64,000 nucleotides of DNA from Aulostomus chinensis (GCA_037954235.1 JBBMOA010000016.1:1183001-1247000); one strand, 5' to 3'. Shown: positions 48,623 to 60,569, counted from the stretch's first letter. Program-made: numbers and translations. Notes: generated from the sequence alone by a model not told the origin.

Positions 48623-49394
48623 ATAGTTCTTTGCTGTTTCATATTTTCTGTTTGTCTCTTAAAAATTTCAGTCAAATATTTCAACATTTTTCAAGACCCC
48701 CAGAATATTTTAATTATCTCTATTTTCATTTTAAAAACCAAACCGATTCACTATTAAGAGCCAGAATCCTCGTCACTGACGACTATGGCTGCAGGACGGC
48801 GTCCGTGACTCCACTGTCAATATTGACAACCATGCTTGTAGTTTTATTCAGGACGACAGCCTGGAAACTCATGATACTGCTGCAGGCGTACAACTGTAGT
48901 ATTTAAGGAACACCTTGGTAAAATAGTGAAAGTACTAACATACTGTAATCTCCCACCGGTTCATCTGGCAGCCGTTCAGTGGCGCTCGGCGTTCCGTTTC
49001 GCTGTGTTTTAAATTTGATTCCGAACCGTCATAAAAGATGTAAAAGTGAGGATTCCTCAACTGTTGTCTCATCTCATATTCATGTAAGTAGCAGACCTGA
49101 ACAAGCCGTGATTGATGGCTTGTTGGAGGTAAAGCAGTTGTGCCCGACTGAATTAAAATCATCTATTAGTGATTGTGTGAGTCTCATTCAGTCTGCTGGG
49201 GAAGAACGTGATGGGAAAGAAAGGGAGGCCCCGCCGAACGCATAAAAGGAGACGAGATTAAAAGAAAGAGAAGGAAAAGAAAGACAAAAAAGTGAGCTGG
49301 GATGAAGAAGATGAAGAGACGAGGGGAGAAGTAAACTCTTAGAGGAGGAGAGGGAGCCATCAAATCCCCCAGAAGGCCTTCAGAGTAAGAAGAT
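48623..49394. other. Non-repetitive stretch, no gene recognised
   Basis: Nothing recognisable seen. The stretch 49180-49330 is purine-rich. Confidence 0.4.
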
Positions 49395-49660
49395 TTCATT
49401 AGTAATTGATCCAAGTGGGCTGAGGCGTGCATGATAAAATGCTCGACAGATGACTACATTAGATTGCAGCGCAGACATTTTGGGACTTTGATGGCTCCAG
49501 ACAGATATGTTTTAAAAGCACACTGCCAGACATTGATATCGAGTTTCATTTTATGTGTCAAATTTCAAGACAAACAACTGTCTCACTTTAAAAATAACAG
49601 CGTGAAAACGTGGCTGTTTGGAATGTGAAGTCAGAGCAGCGCTGCCAGTTTCATCCCAAC
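49395..49660. other. Candidate conserved non-coding element
   Basis: Repeat-free with GTAATTGATCC, GATAAAATGC, CATTTTATGTG and TTTAAAAATAACAG. A 65-codon plus-strand frame (49431-49628) shows no known motif. Conservation is untested. Confidence 0.27.
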
Positions 49661-50150
49661 AAGGATTTATCTCCCAAACACCTGCTCAGTCTGGAGGAAA
49701 TTTAGGATCACAAACTATTTATGCTCCTCTTCCACCATCTGCTGAGTCCTGGAAGCACACGGGGACGGCCCTGATCCTGGATCTGTTCCCTGTCGCGCGG
49801 CTTTATGGCACATGTAAATTACAATGACTTGAATCAGAATCAGTAAACTGGAACTTTTGTGGGCCAGAAACAACTTTCTGGACCTCAGCTCAGGCTTGGA
49901 GTCACTAAATCACTGCTAGAAATTACTTTCAGCTTTTTACGGCCAGATGAATTTTTTTTCAGGATTTTTATTAAAGCAACTAGAATTCAAATCTGCTGCT
50001 TTAAATTCAACATGTAGCTCAACAGGAAGGCGGCAGAGTTGTCTGCTGCAGACGAGAACAACCTGGTAATGAAGTGTCAATTAGCCCCGCTAACAAAGCT
50101 AACAAGAAGAGACACGCTGCCTGAGTCAGTCCACTTGATTGAACTGTCAT

Positions 50151-50151
<1 letters not shown>

Positions 50152-50204
<53 letters not shown>
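50152..50204 (+). repeat. (GT)n microsatellite
   Basis: About 26 TG units. Confidence 0.98.
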
Positions 50205-50205
<1 letters not shown>

Positions 50206-50345
50206 CGACACCAAATAAGATCACGAAGTAACGAAACTAACGAGACATGACCTCTATGTGACACCGTGACTCTGACTTAAAAAATTCAAGTTACTTCATT
50301 GATGCATAATCTGGCTCATGCTGCCAAGAGGTCAAAATCAGTGTT

Positions 50346-50397
50346 AGCCACCGTCACCGCCACCATCATTGTCATCGCCATCGTTGTCATCATCAGT
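50346..50397 (+). repeat. Imperfect (ATC/ACC)n trinucleotide repeat
   Basis: CAC, CGC, ATC, ATT and CGT triplets in about 17 units. Confidence 0.8.
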
Positions 50398-50795
50398 CAG
50401 ATTATCACCAATGACCTCCCTCCACAATCAAATTAATCTTTTACCTTCCGAGGAAACAACGTGCTTTTGTTTTCAGCTGCTCAAGTTGAACCTGTATCTG
50501 GATTTAAAAGTAGGCGGAGCTTAAACCGAATATGGCCAATGCTTGGGCTGATGTAGGCGGAGCGAACAGGAAGAGGAAGTCATGTGTTCAGTGGTGTTTG
50601 TTTGTCAGCTGGACTGCATTTCAACGAGGATTCTGAACACTTTGTTCAGCTGCTTCTGGTCAGAAAGACCTGCCCATCTACATAACCTGCTCTGCGTCCA
50701 CTGATCATGTGACGAAGGCAACAGGAGCAACTGCTGACACAGTAATGGAGTAACAGAGTATCAGTAACTGTGAGTTCTCCAAGGTTCAAGCTGGA

Positions 50796-51002
50796 GGAGG
50801 ACGAGGAGGAGGAAAAGGAGGAGGGGGAAAAGGAGGAGCAGGAGGAAAAGGAGGAGGGGGAAAAGGAGGAGCAGGAGGAAAAGGAGGAGGGGGAAAAAGA
50901 GGAGCAGGAGGACAAGGAGGAGCAGGAGGACAAGGAGCAGGAGGACAAGGAGGAGCAGGAGGACAAGGAGGAGCAGGAGGACAAGGAGGAGCAGGAGGAA
51001 GG
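50796..51002 (+). repeat. Purine-rich GGA minisatellite
   Basis: Early units of about 33 bp (GGAGCAGGAGGAAAAGGAGG + AGGGGGAAAA) give way to 18-bp GAGCAGGAGGACAAGGAG units. The plus strand is about 97% A/G over 200 bp, so triplex or G-quadruplex formation is plausible. The translation is Glu-rich in one frame and is not evidence for a gene. Confidence 0.95.
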
Positions 51003-51520
51003 GCTTATTGCTGTCGTTAAATCTGACCAGGAGTGAAGAGAGAGAGGATCTGCGGTGACGGAGGCGAGTCCAGTCCTGCTGAGTCGTATTTCTGGATGCC
51101 TCAGCCTCAGTCGAGAGCTCCGACTGAGCGAACGTGACGAAAGCTGAAGTGAGACACAAAGTTGCTGTAGGTGACACGAATTTAGATGAAACACAGGAGG
51201 AGCCGACAAACGAGGGAGCGAGACAGAACGGAGGCTACAGCTAACACGTGTCAAATCGGTACTAAAACAGGAAAACTAACTGTCTTTGAACATTTCTGGG
51301 GTTTATTTGTGGCGTCGGAACACGAAGAGTTTGATGTTCTGTTGGACTCAAAGAACCTTTTAGAGACTTTCCAGCTGGTTTGCGTTCCCCAAACCTCTTC
51401 AGCGGAGGTTAGCAGCACCGTACCGCTGGTTTGACAAACATTTCCCTTCAGACTGTTTGCTGCTTTTGCATTTGTTAGCATCCATCTTGTCTGTTTTTTG
51501 TCCCTCATTGATTTCTCATG

Positions 51521-51521
51521 T

Positions 51522-51578
<57 letters not shown>
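51521..51578 (+). repeat. (GT)n microsatellite
   Basis: About 28 TG units. Confidence 0.98.
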
Positions 51579-51760
51579 AGATAACCTGTCTGAGGTGCTA
51601 CTGAGGTTAATGAGGGGAGACAACATCAGACCCCAGATCCCTTTAATGAACCCTGTCAGCTCCACCCGCCTGGTGCATGCCAATGACTTAACCAAACGTT
51701 TGACTGCGTCTGTGGAGAAGAAGGATCGTGTTGGTACGGTGAGAAATGAGGCTTCGATTC

Positions 51761-51767
<7 letters not shown>
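51579..51767. other. Unique segment between two GT arrays
   Basis: One plus-strand frame is open throughout (starts SDNLSEVLLRLMRGDN) but matches nothing I know. Confidence 0.3.

Positions 51768-51852
<85 letters not shown>
51768..51852 (+). repeat. Long (GT)n microsatellite
   Basis: About 42 TG units. A poly-G run of ten follows at about 51880. Confidence 0.98.
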
Positions 51853-51854
<2 letters not shown>

Positions 51855-52041
51855 GGGTGAGTGGCTTTAAAAAGTTCTGGGGGGGGGGGCATGAAGCAAA
51901 CTCACAGTCAGAGTTGATTCAAATGCCAGCGATGTAAGAGAAGAAAATAAAATCATCAAATGACGGAAAACCTGTACTTGGAACAGTCAAGAACTGATGT
52001 GAGATCAGCTGAGCCTCCTCCTACATGGACTTGTTCATAGA

Positions 52042-52075
52042 GGATGAGGTCTTTTTGTAGTCCAACTGTGGTTTT
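52042..52075 (+). repeat. Partial copy of the 38-bp dispersed motif
   Basis: It reads GGATGAGGTC, then TTTTTGTAGTCCAAC, as at 18618 and 669, but loses similarity before the AGGAAGTGG part. Confidence 0.5.
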
Positions 52076-52168
52076 TGTGTTTGTGATTCACGGTTTAGTG
52101 CTGCTGCATTCTTACATTTGAGATACTGTGAATAATTCTTGCATTCTGGTGAATTATGACATGAACTC

Positions 52169-53675
52169 ATGATCTCAAGTGCTCTTAACTGTCCCAGGAA
52201 GAAGACACGGTGGGAGGAGCTCATGCTGTTTTTCAACAACAACACGAGCTCAGTCAGAGCCAGTGTTACTACAGGTGGACACACCAGTGACCTCAGCAAA
52301 CCCTGGAATGTAACCATGGCAACATTCCCCTGTATCACACTAAGTAAGAGCTTTGCAAAACCGTCACTGGATGCAGTGATCCTGGACCTGGTGGTCGCCA
52401 GCGTTTGCACTCATGAGCTGCATATCATGAACACATCTCTTCAAACAGCCTTCAAAATGGCGACTGTAAAACCGTTCTGAAAGAAACCAAACCTAGATGG
52501 ACCTGTGAGACTGACAGCAGGCCGACCTGCCATTTGTTAGTGAGGAACTTGAGAAGATTGTTTCGGTTCAAAATAAACTCCTTTCTCTTGGAGGGGTTCC
52601 AGTCAGGTTGTAGAAAATGCGGCAGCCCTGAAACGGCTCCGACTAAAATAACCAGCGACCTCAACGGAGCCCTGATGTAAACGAGGTGTCACTTCTTATC
52701 CTCTTAGACCCGAGGGCTGCATCGATGCGACCGACCGGGATGTCCTGATCAATGGTCTTGACAAGTCGCTGGGTTTGATGTCAGTCTTGGAGCTCAGTGT
52801 CTGAGAGGCATGACGACGGCTGTGGTGCTGCCTCGCTCCGTCATGCTGCCACTCCGTGACATCACAACGTAGGTTTCCATCGTTTCACGGATGATACACA
52901 ACTGTACATACCTACAGAACCAAATGATGCTGCAGCTGCCAACACCATCACCAACCGTCTACCGGCAATAAACCAATGGATGAGCAGTAATCTGGGGATT
53001 CCAACTCCATGCACCAAACCTGGGGTCCCAAGTCTCGGTGTATCTGAGGTTCAGGGCGGAGCTTCAGCTCCCAGGTGACCGAACATCATTTTTCCACCTC
53101 AGAAGCACAGCAAAGGTGCGGCCACTCATAAACCGAACAGATGCTGAGAAACGGATTCACCCTTCATCTCAAGAAGACTCAAGGACTGTGATGCACTTTT
53201 TACTGGCCTCCCGACAAGAAGCACTGAGACCGTAGTTCATCCCCAACCAAGGACAGAACATAGTCGTCCAGCTGTTGCTGCCCTGCTCCGGCTTCCTGTA
53301 CCTTTCAGAGCTGACCTTAAGGTCCTCCTCCTTACAGCCCTAAATGGCGAGGACCGAGCTACATTGCTAACTCCCTTGTTAGCTACACGCCCTCCAGAAC
53401 ACCGCCATCATCTGCTACTGCTGGTTTGTTGAGGTTTCCCGCACCAGCAGGAGACGGTCGGTGATGCAGCCGTGGACGCCCACAGACATCCTCCACCCGT
53501 CTACCTGAGCAGTCAAACATGCTCTTTCAAAACTGTCTTCTTATTTTCACTGTTATTTACCTGATTTTTATCATCATTCTTAATCTTTTTACTGTTCTTT
53601 TAAAGCCTTTTAGTCTCTTCCTGTAAAGCACTTTGAACTGCATTTCTTGTATGAAAGCTGCTCTCCAATAAAGTT
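52169..53675 (+). mobile_element. L2/Maui-type LINE, 5'-truncated decayed fragment
   Basis: Pieces of the L2-type ORF2 appear in order despite stops and shifts. NTSLQTAFKMATVKPF at about 52430-52478 is followed directly by KKPNLD. LEKIV then comes near 52550, LLDPRGCIDATDRDVLI near 52700 (the D of the first catalytic RT block), TDDTQLY at 52887-52907 (the A/TDD catalytic block with Y-A replaced by F-T) and FRADLKVLLLTALNG near 53300. The 3' end TGTAAAGCACTTTGAACTGC ... CAATAAAGTTTATT is the typical L2 tail. At least ten in-frame stops make it inactive. The endonuclease domain is absent. Confidence 0.85.
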
Positions 53676-54406
53676 TATTATTATTATTGTTGTTGCTGTT
53701 ATTGTTATCATTATTATTGTTGTTATTGTTATCATTATTATTGTTGTTATTTTTATCATTATTGTTGTTGTTATTTTATCATTATTATTGTTGTTATTTT
53801 TATCATTATTGTTGTTGTTATTTTTATCATTATTATTGCTGTTATTATTGTTATCATTATTATTATTGTTGTTATCATTATTGTTGCTGTTATTGTTATC
53901 ATCATTATTATTGTTGTTATATTATTGTTGTTGTTATTGTTATCATTATTGTTGTTGTTGTTATTGTTATCATTATTGTTGTTGTTATTGTTATCATTAT
54001 TGTTGTTGTTATCATTATTACTGTTGTTGTTATTGTTATCATTATTATTGTTGTTGTTATCATTATTGTTGTTGTTATTGTTATCATTATTTTATGTTGT
54101 TATCATCATTATTGTTGTTGTTATTGTTATCATTATTATTGTTGTTGTTATTGTTATCATTATTATTGTTGTTATTGTTATCATTATTGTTGTTGTTGTT
54201 ATTGTTATCATTATTGTTTTTGTTATCATTATTGTTGTTGTTATTGTTATCATTATTGTTTTTGTTATCATTATTATTGTTGTTGTTATTGTTATCATTA
54301 TTGTTGCTGTTATCATTATTATTGTTGTTGTTATTGTTATCATTATTGTTGCTGTTATCATTATTATTGTTGTTGTTATTGTTATCATTATTGTTGCTGT
54401 TGTTAT
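53676..54406 (+). repeat. (ATT/GTT)n tail array with about 21-33-bp subunits
   Basis: About 730 bp of ATT, GTT, GCT and ATC triplets begins at the 3' end of the L2 fragment, so it is best seen as expansion of the LINE's own tail. The phrase TTATTGTTATCATTATT recurs about 20 times. Translations (poly-Leu, poly-Ile, Cys-Tyr-rich) are artefacts. Confidence 0.95.
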
Positions 54407-54748
54407 CATATCAGAGTCGGCAGGAGAAGCAGGTTCGTCCTTCCACTGCTGAGCTGCACACGACGGGTCTCCATCATTCTGTCAACGCTCCTGTGTGTCT
54501 TCTAGACACGAGTGCAGCCACAACTCACTGTCTGATTCTTTATCAATGTGTTCATCAGGCAAAATTAATATGAAAAACAAGTGGTTTTCTTTCGACCTCT
54601 CAAAAAATATTCAAGTCTCAGAAATATCTTATTTCATAAAAATCCCCCACACAAGGAGAGATTGGGCTGAACGTTGTGTTGAGAATAATGGAATGCAAAT
54701 TGAAGCAATTCCCCAGGGACATGTCAAGAAGTAGAAGTCAGCATGCGT

Positions 54749-54749
<1 letters not shown>
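54407..54749. other. Non-repetitive stretch, no gene recognised
   Basis: AT-rich (GGCAAAATTAATATG). Nothing else seen. Confidence 0.4.
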
Positions 54750-54799
<50 letters not shown>

Positions 54800-54886
54800 T
54801 ACACACACAAACACAAATACACACACATATACACACACACAAACACAAATACAAACACAAATATGCACACAAACACACACACACAC
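54750..54886 (+). repeat. (CA)n array decaying into AAATACACACA units
   Basis: About 24 perfect CA units are followed by ACACAAATACACAC-type units. Confidence 0.95.
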
Positions 54887-54984
54887 TGGCTGAAGGCATT
54901 TTTCATTTCCCTGCATCATAACTGCAAACCTGTAACAAATTCCACAAGTTGTCTCAACATAACAGAAACAATATACAGTTTACC

Positions 54985-54985
54985 G

Positions 54986-55035
<50 letters not shown>
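54985..55035 (+). repeat. (TC)n-(AC)n compound microsatellite
   Basis: About 14 TC units are followed by 12 CA units. Confidence 0.97.
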
Positions 55036-55396
55036 CTCTCATTACTGTTAACACTTCTCATTAACATGTTAATTGTCATTTATGCAGAAAGGTTCTGTGA
55101 AATACTGAGCCCATTCCAACAGCGTGACTTCCATTTGAATAGTTACTGTGCCGTGATGTTTTAATATTAATATTTCAGAACTCTCATTTGGTTTCTGTTT
55201 GTATAAATAAAACAGAGGAAGATGAAGAACTCGCCCTCTCCCTCCCTCCCTCTCCTAACATTGCATTATGATGTCAGAGGGCTGTTCCTGAGGTGGAAAA
55301 TTCTGCTGAGGTCTTGTTTTCTAAGAGCAGCGAGAGTGAAATGTCTCACCTTTATTGCAGGTTCTGGCGTCATCACAGCTGACCACATCTGCAGCT

Positions 55397-56150
55397 GATA
55401 TTTGATTGATATTTGATTGATATAAGATTGGCATTTGACAGGTATTTGAGATTTGGTTGATATTTGATTGATATTAGATTGGTATTTGATATTTGATTGG
55501 TATTTGATTGATATTTGATTGATATTTGATTGGCATTTGACAGGTATTTGATATTTGATTGATATTTGATTGGTATTTGATATTTGATTGGTTTTTGATT
55601 GGTATTTGATTGGCATTTGATAGGTATTTGATATTTGATTGATATTTGGTTGGCATTTGATAGGTATTTGATATTTGATTGATATTTGGTTGGCATTTGA
55701 TAGGTATTTGATATTTGATTGATATTTGGTTGGCATTTGACAGGTATTTGATTGATATTTGATAAGTTTTTGAAAGATATTTGATTGATATTTGATAGGT
55801 TTTTGATGTTTGATTGATATTTGATTGATATTAGATTGGCATTTGACAGGTATTTGAGATTTGGTTGATATTTGATTGATATTAGATTGGTATTTGATAT
55901 TTGATTGGTATTTGATTGATATTTGATTGATATTTGATTGGCATTTGATAGGTATTTGATATTTGATTGATATTTGATTGGTATTTGATATTTGATTGGT
56001 TTTTGATTGGTATTTGATTGGCATTTGATAGGTATTTGATATTTGATTGATATTTGGTTGGCATTTGACAGGTATTTGATTGATATTTGATAAGTTTTTG
56101 AAAGATATTTGATTGATATTTGATAGGTTTTTGATAGGTTTTTGATATTT
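55397..56150 (+). repeat. Nested satellite: 11-bp monomers in 40-bp and about 408-bp units
   Basis: The basic unit is ATTGATATTTG with variants ATAGGTATTTG, ATTGGCATTTG and a 7-bp ATATTTG. A 40-bp composite (11+11+11+7) is tandemly triplicated at about 55621-55740. The whole block from about 55425 recurs from about 55833 (offset 408 bp), but the second block carries one 40-bp unit instead of three, so its right end is offset by about 328 bp. Minus-strand frames of 289 and 306 codons arise only because the repeat lacks stops in those phases. Confidence 0.95.
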
Positions 56151-56487
56151 GACCAACAGTCTCCCATTCTTATGCAACACAAACATTTATAGTCGTTGAT
56201 GACTAAAGGTGTGTTCACATCAAACGCGATGTGTGTGAACACACCTTCACAGGTGTGCTAATGTGCTTAATAATAGAGAATGAGTGAAAGGTCCGCTCAG
56301 AGTGGAGTGCAGTACAACAGTCAGGCCAGCAGGTGGGGCTTTCATTGGTGCTGTCTACCTAATTGTGGTATCTGTGCTCTGCCAGCAGAGGTCGTGCTTC
56401 ACCACCAATCTTCTAGGGTGTCCGAATGGTGCCGCCGCGTTTAGGTCGTAGGAGGAGGACGTAGGTTGCTACTTGGCAATTTGGACG
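56151..56487. other. Non-repetitive stretch, no gene recognised
   Basis: Nothing recognisable seen. Confidence 0.4.
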
Positions 56488-56603
56488 CAGCCCAGAACAG
56501 ACCCACCTGCTGTGGGTCCTGGTTTTCTTCTCCTACTCTGCCTGTTACAGCTCCTGTAATGTTGCCTACACCGCCACCTACTGACGGAACCACACACTAC
56601 ATA
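56488..56603 (+). repeat. 116-bp dispersed repeat, copy 2
   Basis: Gap-free partner of 41313-41428, same orientation, about 15 differences. The flanks differ. Confidence 0.85.
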
Positions 56604-56927
56604 ACCTGATTCAGTCGCTTGATGGGAACAGCCGTAGTCACGTTTCCTCTTTTGTATTTGACATTTTGTGGAAACAAAATTCAACTTTTCAGGTAAAATA
56701 CTGCTTCAACCCTTGTTTGTGAATCCGGCCCCCAGAACGACATAATTAGAAGTCAGGTTCTCCGTCTCAGCGTCGGCAGTCAGATGAGACACGAGGAGGA
56801 AGCCAGAGGAAATGAAATCACAGTGATAGACAAAGGTGACGAGGTGATGTCTGATGAGGGGGGAGACATGATGGTGCAAGAACTCCAGAGGAGTGAGTGT
56901 TGTCTGAGGTTGGAGCACAAACACACA

Positions 56928-56929
<2 letters not shown>

Positions 56930-56974
<45 letters not shown>

Positions 56975-56995
56975 ACACACACACACACACACACA
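56930..56995 (+). repeat. (CG)n-(CA)n microsatellite
   Basis: A short GCGCGCGC start is followed by about 29 CA units with one GA interruption. Confidence 0.97.
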
Positions 56996-57092
56996 TACTT
57001 CCCTGCAGACTACAACCCCTGTGCCACATGAAAAACGCAAGCTCTTTTCTCAGCTTGTTTACAACAGTTGCACTTTTCAATTAGCTGGGCAA

Positions 57093-57093
<1 letters not shown>

Positions 57094-57127
<34 letters not shown>
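57094..57127 (+). repeat. (CA)n microsatellite
   Basis: About 17 CA units. Confidence 0.97.
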
Positions 57128-57130
<3 letters not shown>

Positions 57131-57257
57131 ATTTTAACATCTTGACACAGTAAGGGCTCACACTCACTCACACATGAGCTGAGAGAGTGGGCTTATTTTC
57201 TAGGAGAAGAAAGATATGAGAATACAAACAAACAGAGGCTGTGGAACAAATGAGCTG

Positions 57258-57259
<2 letters not shown>

Positions 57260-57321
<62 letters not shown>
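57260..57321 (+). repeat. (CA)n microsatellite
   Basis: About 31 CA units. Confidence 0.98.
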
Positions 57322-57323
<2 letters not shown>

Positions 57324-57840
57324 GCTTTTACATGAAAGCAGCTAAGTAAATGAGTTAAGGCAACATCTGACACGCGAATCCATCGGGTGGGTTGAGCGAA
57401 TGCGTCTGCAGGGGCTTGTTTCGACAGCGTCTTTCTTCAGGTTACAATTCTATCACAAACCTGCCTGGAATCACAATCACTGCTAGAGACAGACGGTGTC
57501 CAAGGAGGGACACATGCATACGCAGGCCTTTGTTAGGTCCATTATTTGCTCTGGACCTTCAGGAATCACCGACCGGTTCTCCAGATTCTGTTTGATGCTA
57601 ACTGGGCTGTACCGTCCTTTGAGCGGCACCCGCCAGGCCTCACCACACCAGGGGCGGGTAAATCTCTCTTCACTTTCTAGTTTGGTCAACAGACGCAGAC
57701 GGTAGAGAATCTCCGTGGAGACCCTCGCTGATAGAGCGCTGCACAGAAGCCCCGCCCACATCAGAGCGCGGTGAGCCGGTGGAACTGATCAGATTGACTA
57801 TGGATCTCCTCTATTGAGCCTGTCACAGTCTAAGGAACCA
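57322..57840. other. Non-repetitive stretch, no gene recognised
   Basis: Nothing recognisable seen. Confidence 0.4.
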
Positions 57841-57938
57841 CTCTGATGATGCTGGAAGCCTGAATGCAACCGTTAGCGGTACAAAGCTGACATTAGTCTA
57901 TGAAGGAGCTACTCCAGGGTCACATGACTTCAAGGTCA
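57841..57938 (+). repeat. 98-bp dispersed repeat, copy 2
   Basis: Gap-free partner of 1107-1204, same orientation. The terminal 21 and 25 bp are unchanged. Confidence 0.8.
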
Positions 57939-59852
57939 CCACCACTAAGCTCAGGCTTCAGGGCTGGTGGAAGGGTTGAGGGTTGAACGCTCTCAGACGT
58001 CAAGCGGAATGTCCAAAAACACCCAGATGAACTCAAGATGGAACTTCCAGTCGTATTCATCATCGCTTCAGTTTGGTGTCAACTGGACTCGTCAGACAGA
58101 GACTCTTATTATGAAAGCACCTTCTATCAAAATATCCTTTAATCAGGGTATTGTTGCTTCATGTAACTTGTATCCTGTACATGTTAGACGCAGTAACCAA
58201 CCATCTGTGGACGTGTGCAGTTTTGAGGATAATTGAGAGGTCTGAATGAAGTTGATTCAGCAGACATCAGGAGCGAAAACCACGCGTGGAAACGACCCGG
58301 CTGTTCATTTGAGCCCTGAGTGATTTCTTATCAGCAATGTCCAGAGTTGTCATGAAACTTCATACCAACTTTCTTCATGTTTGTTTGATATGTCAGAAGG
58401 ATAACAGTTTATTTCAGAGTAGGAGAGGAACTCTTCAGGACTGCACAGCAGGGACGAGCTCTGAGGAGGCAGAGACGACACAAAATCAAAGAAATCAGAA
58501 TGTCTGCAGGAGGAGCAGGTACATTTGCCTTAATACTCCCAAGATTCAAATATACACTCCTGCATGAATGCATGAAAGCACAATCACATTAATGCATGAT
58601 AAGAGAGCAGGGAGAGAGCAGGAGGGTTAATCATCAAGAGAAATTCTGTTCTCTCCCTGCAACCATGAATTAAACAACAGCTCCTCTCAGACACATTCCT
58701 GAGAAACACACAACTACTTGAAATACATTCAAGTTATTTGGATGATAAACTTTTAAATAATGCACATTCCTGGATACTGAACACATAGACTCCTTCCTCA
58801 GCTACTGCACCTCTTGGCTCAAACCCCAGGCGGTGTGATATCACCTCTGACACCTTCACACGCCACACAGTGAGAACGCTAGCTCCGCCGCAGCGGGGGA
58901 ACATGTGACACACCAGCAGCTGCCAGGCTAGCAGAGCTGCGTCTTTATGATGCTAAAGCAAGCGAGCAGTCAGGCAGGCGCCATGATGGCAGAGCAACAC
59001 CAGCAGAACAGCACAGTCCTGCACCGGCGGGTCCAGTTCAGCAGGGACGTTGCCCACTAATGTGCTAAAGAGAGAGACAGGTAGCGCCACCTGGTGGTCT
59101 AGTTCCCCGAGATACAAACATCGCTCCATCAATTAATCGATTCTCCTCTGTTCATGTGTACTAGGACAACAACAGAACACCTGTTAATGACCTAATCAAG
59201 CTGTAACCACAGCAACAGTGAGAGGAGACAGACGGTTGCCGTCAACCTGCTTCTTCAGCCCCAGCAGTCCCTGGGCCCGGTGTCAGCCTCGGCTCACCTG
59301 CAGCGTCGGAGGTGAGCGGGACATGTGGCCTACCTGAGAGGAGCAAAGCACTCGGACGCTGAAAGCACTTCGTTCATTTTTAATACTGATTCATTCCCAC
59401 TCATGTAAATGATTAAGAGAAAGGGCAGAAGGGCGGCATAATAAAAGAGGTACACCATCAAAATTAATAAAATCATGCTGAGTCGAGTCAGACTGGACGG
59501 CGCCGGTGTCATCTGTGCTGCTGCTGTCACATCCCATAAACTACCAGCTCCATGGCTCCTCAGCTGATCCCAGATCAGACACTGACACTGTAAAAGGTCA
59601 GTTGGTGTGCGGTGATCTTTGATCCCCCATAAATCCAAAACGTGCGGTAATAATCCACCGAGACTCCTGAAGAAAAGAAAAGGAAACAAAATTTACAACC
59701 CAACTTCATAGAAAGACGTGAAACAAATGTCAGCTGCTCACATGATGAGAATCGTTTAAAACAGCGGGCAACCAATGCTGATCCTCACTTTGAATTCACC
59801 CTGATTCATTTGGGTAACCTGGAGAAACTGTAAATCACCTGTGACAGGTGGG

Positions 59853-59854
<2 letters not shown>
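57939..59854. other. Non-repetitive stretch, no gene recognised
   Basis: A GCTAGC-rich patch lies at 58875-58935 and a short CpG-richer patch at 59270-59320. No exon recognised. Confidence 0.4.

Positions 59855-59895
<41 letters not shown>
59855..59895 (+). repeat. (GA)n microsatellite
   Basis: About 20 GA units. Confidence 0.98.
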
Positions 59896-59897
<2 letters not shown>

Positions 59898-60165
59898 GAA
59901 CCAAAGTAGATGAGAAACGGGGAACAGGTATTCCAGCTTCCTCATCTTTCTCGTCTTCCTCAAGCCACCCTGCATCCCCCCACTTTGTGTACTCAGTTCT
60001 GTTCCCTCACAAGGAGATTCAGTCATGGCAGGAACACAAGCGTGTTTCACCAGAGTGTTTCCTGAGGGGGAAATGGAGTTCGCTCAGGTCGGACCCCCCA
60101 TGATGGAGGGATGAGGGCGTCTGGAGGAGCCTGAGCGCCAGTGTGAAACAACCTTTACTCTTGTT

Positions 60166-60178
60166 GGTTCTCAAAGAC
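60166..60178 (+). repeat. Left target-site duplication of the SINE
   Basis: GGTTCTCAAAGAC, repeated exactly at 60570-60582. Confidence 0.9.
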
Positions 60179-60569
60179 GGGCGGCCCGGTGGAGCAGTGG
60201 TCCTCCCTGTGGCCCCCAGCAAGAAGGTTGTGGGTGGAGCCCCGGCTGCAGCACGGGGTCTTTCTGGGTGAGTCTCCATGTTCTCCCTGTTCCTGCTGGG
60301 TTCTCTCTGGTACTCCAGCTTCCTCCACAGTCCAAAGACATCAAGAGGGACCAGGTTAATCCAGACTCTAAATTGACCGTAGGCGTGGCTGGGAGAGCCA
60401 ATGGTTGTCTGTCTCTATGTGTTGGCCCTGCCATGGACTGGTGACCTGTCCAGGGGGAAGGCTGCTGGGATAGGCTCCACCCCCACCACCCTCAACAGGA
60501 GAAGAGGGAGAAGATGGAGGGATGATGGATGATGGATGGATGATGATGGATGAGTGGATGATGATGGAG
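60179..60569 (+). mobile_element. Teleost tRNA-derived SINE, complete insertion
   Basis: The head GGGCGGCCCGGTGGAGCAGTGG (A-box-like TGGAGCAGTGG) is followed by CAGCAAGAAGGTTGTGGGTG with a degenerate B box, the same body words as the minus-strand copy at 23158-23574, and a GATG/GGATGATG-rich tail. About 230 bp of the body is nearly identical to that copy, including shared non-consensus words such as CATCAAGAGGGACCAGGTTA. A deletion of about 20-25 bp before CTGGGATAGGCTCCA separates it from the other copy. Perfect 13-bp target-site duplications bound it, showing retroposition by LINE machinery. Confidence 0.92.

Noticed and set aside
48239..48757. 172-codon frame with poly-Asn then Ile/Met repeats
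   Set aside because: It is the AAT-type microsatellite read in one phase, with a minus-strand poly-Ile/Leu counterpart.
50646..51254. 202-codon Ser/Leu-rich minus-strand frame and 88-codon Glu-rich plus-strand frame
   Set aside because: Both are readings of the GGA minisatellite.
51457..51870. 137-codon frame spanning two GT arrays
   Set aside because: Both ends are Cys/Val microsatellite translations, and the unique middle of about 60 residues is unrecognised.
53647..54573. Open frames of up to 308 codons rich in Leu, Ile, Cys and Tyr
   Set aside because: They lie in the (ATT/GTT) array. All three phases give low-complexity products.
55266..56242. Long minus-strand open frames (289 and 306 codons, Asn/Ile/Gln/Lys/Ser-rich)
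   Set aside because: They are translations of the 11-bp satellite, which lacks stops in those phases.
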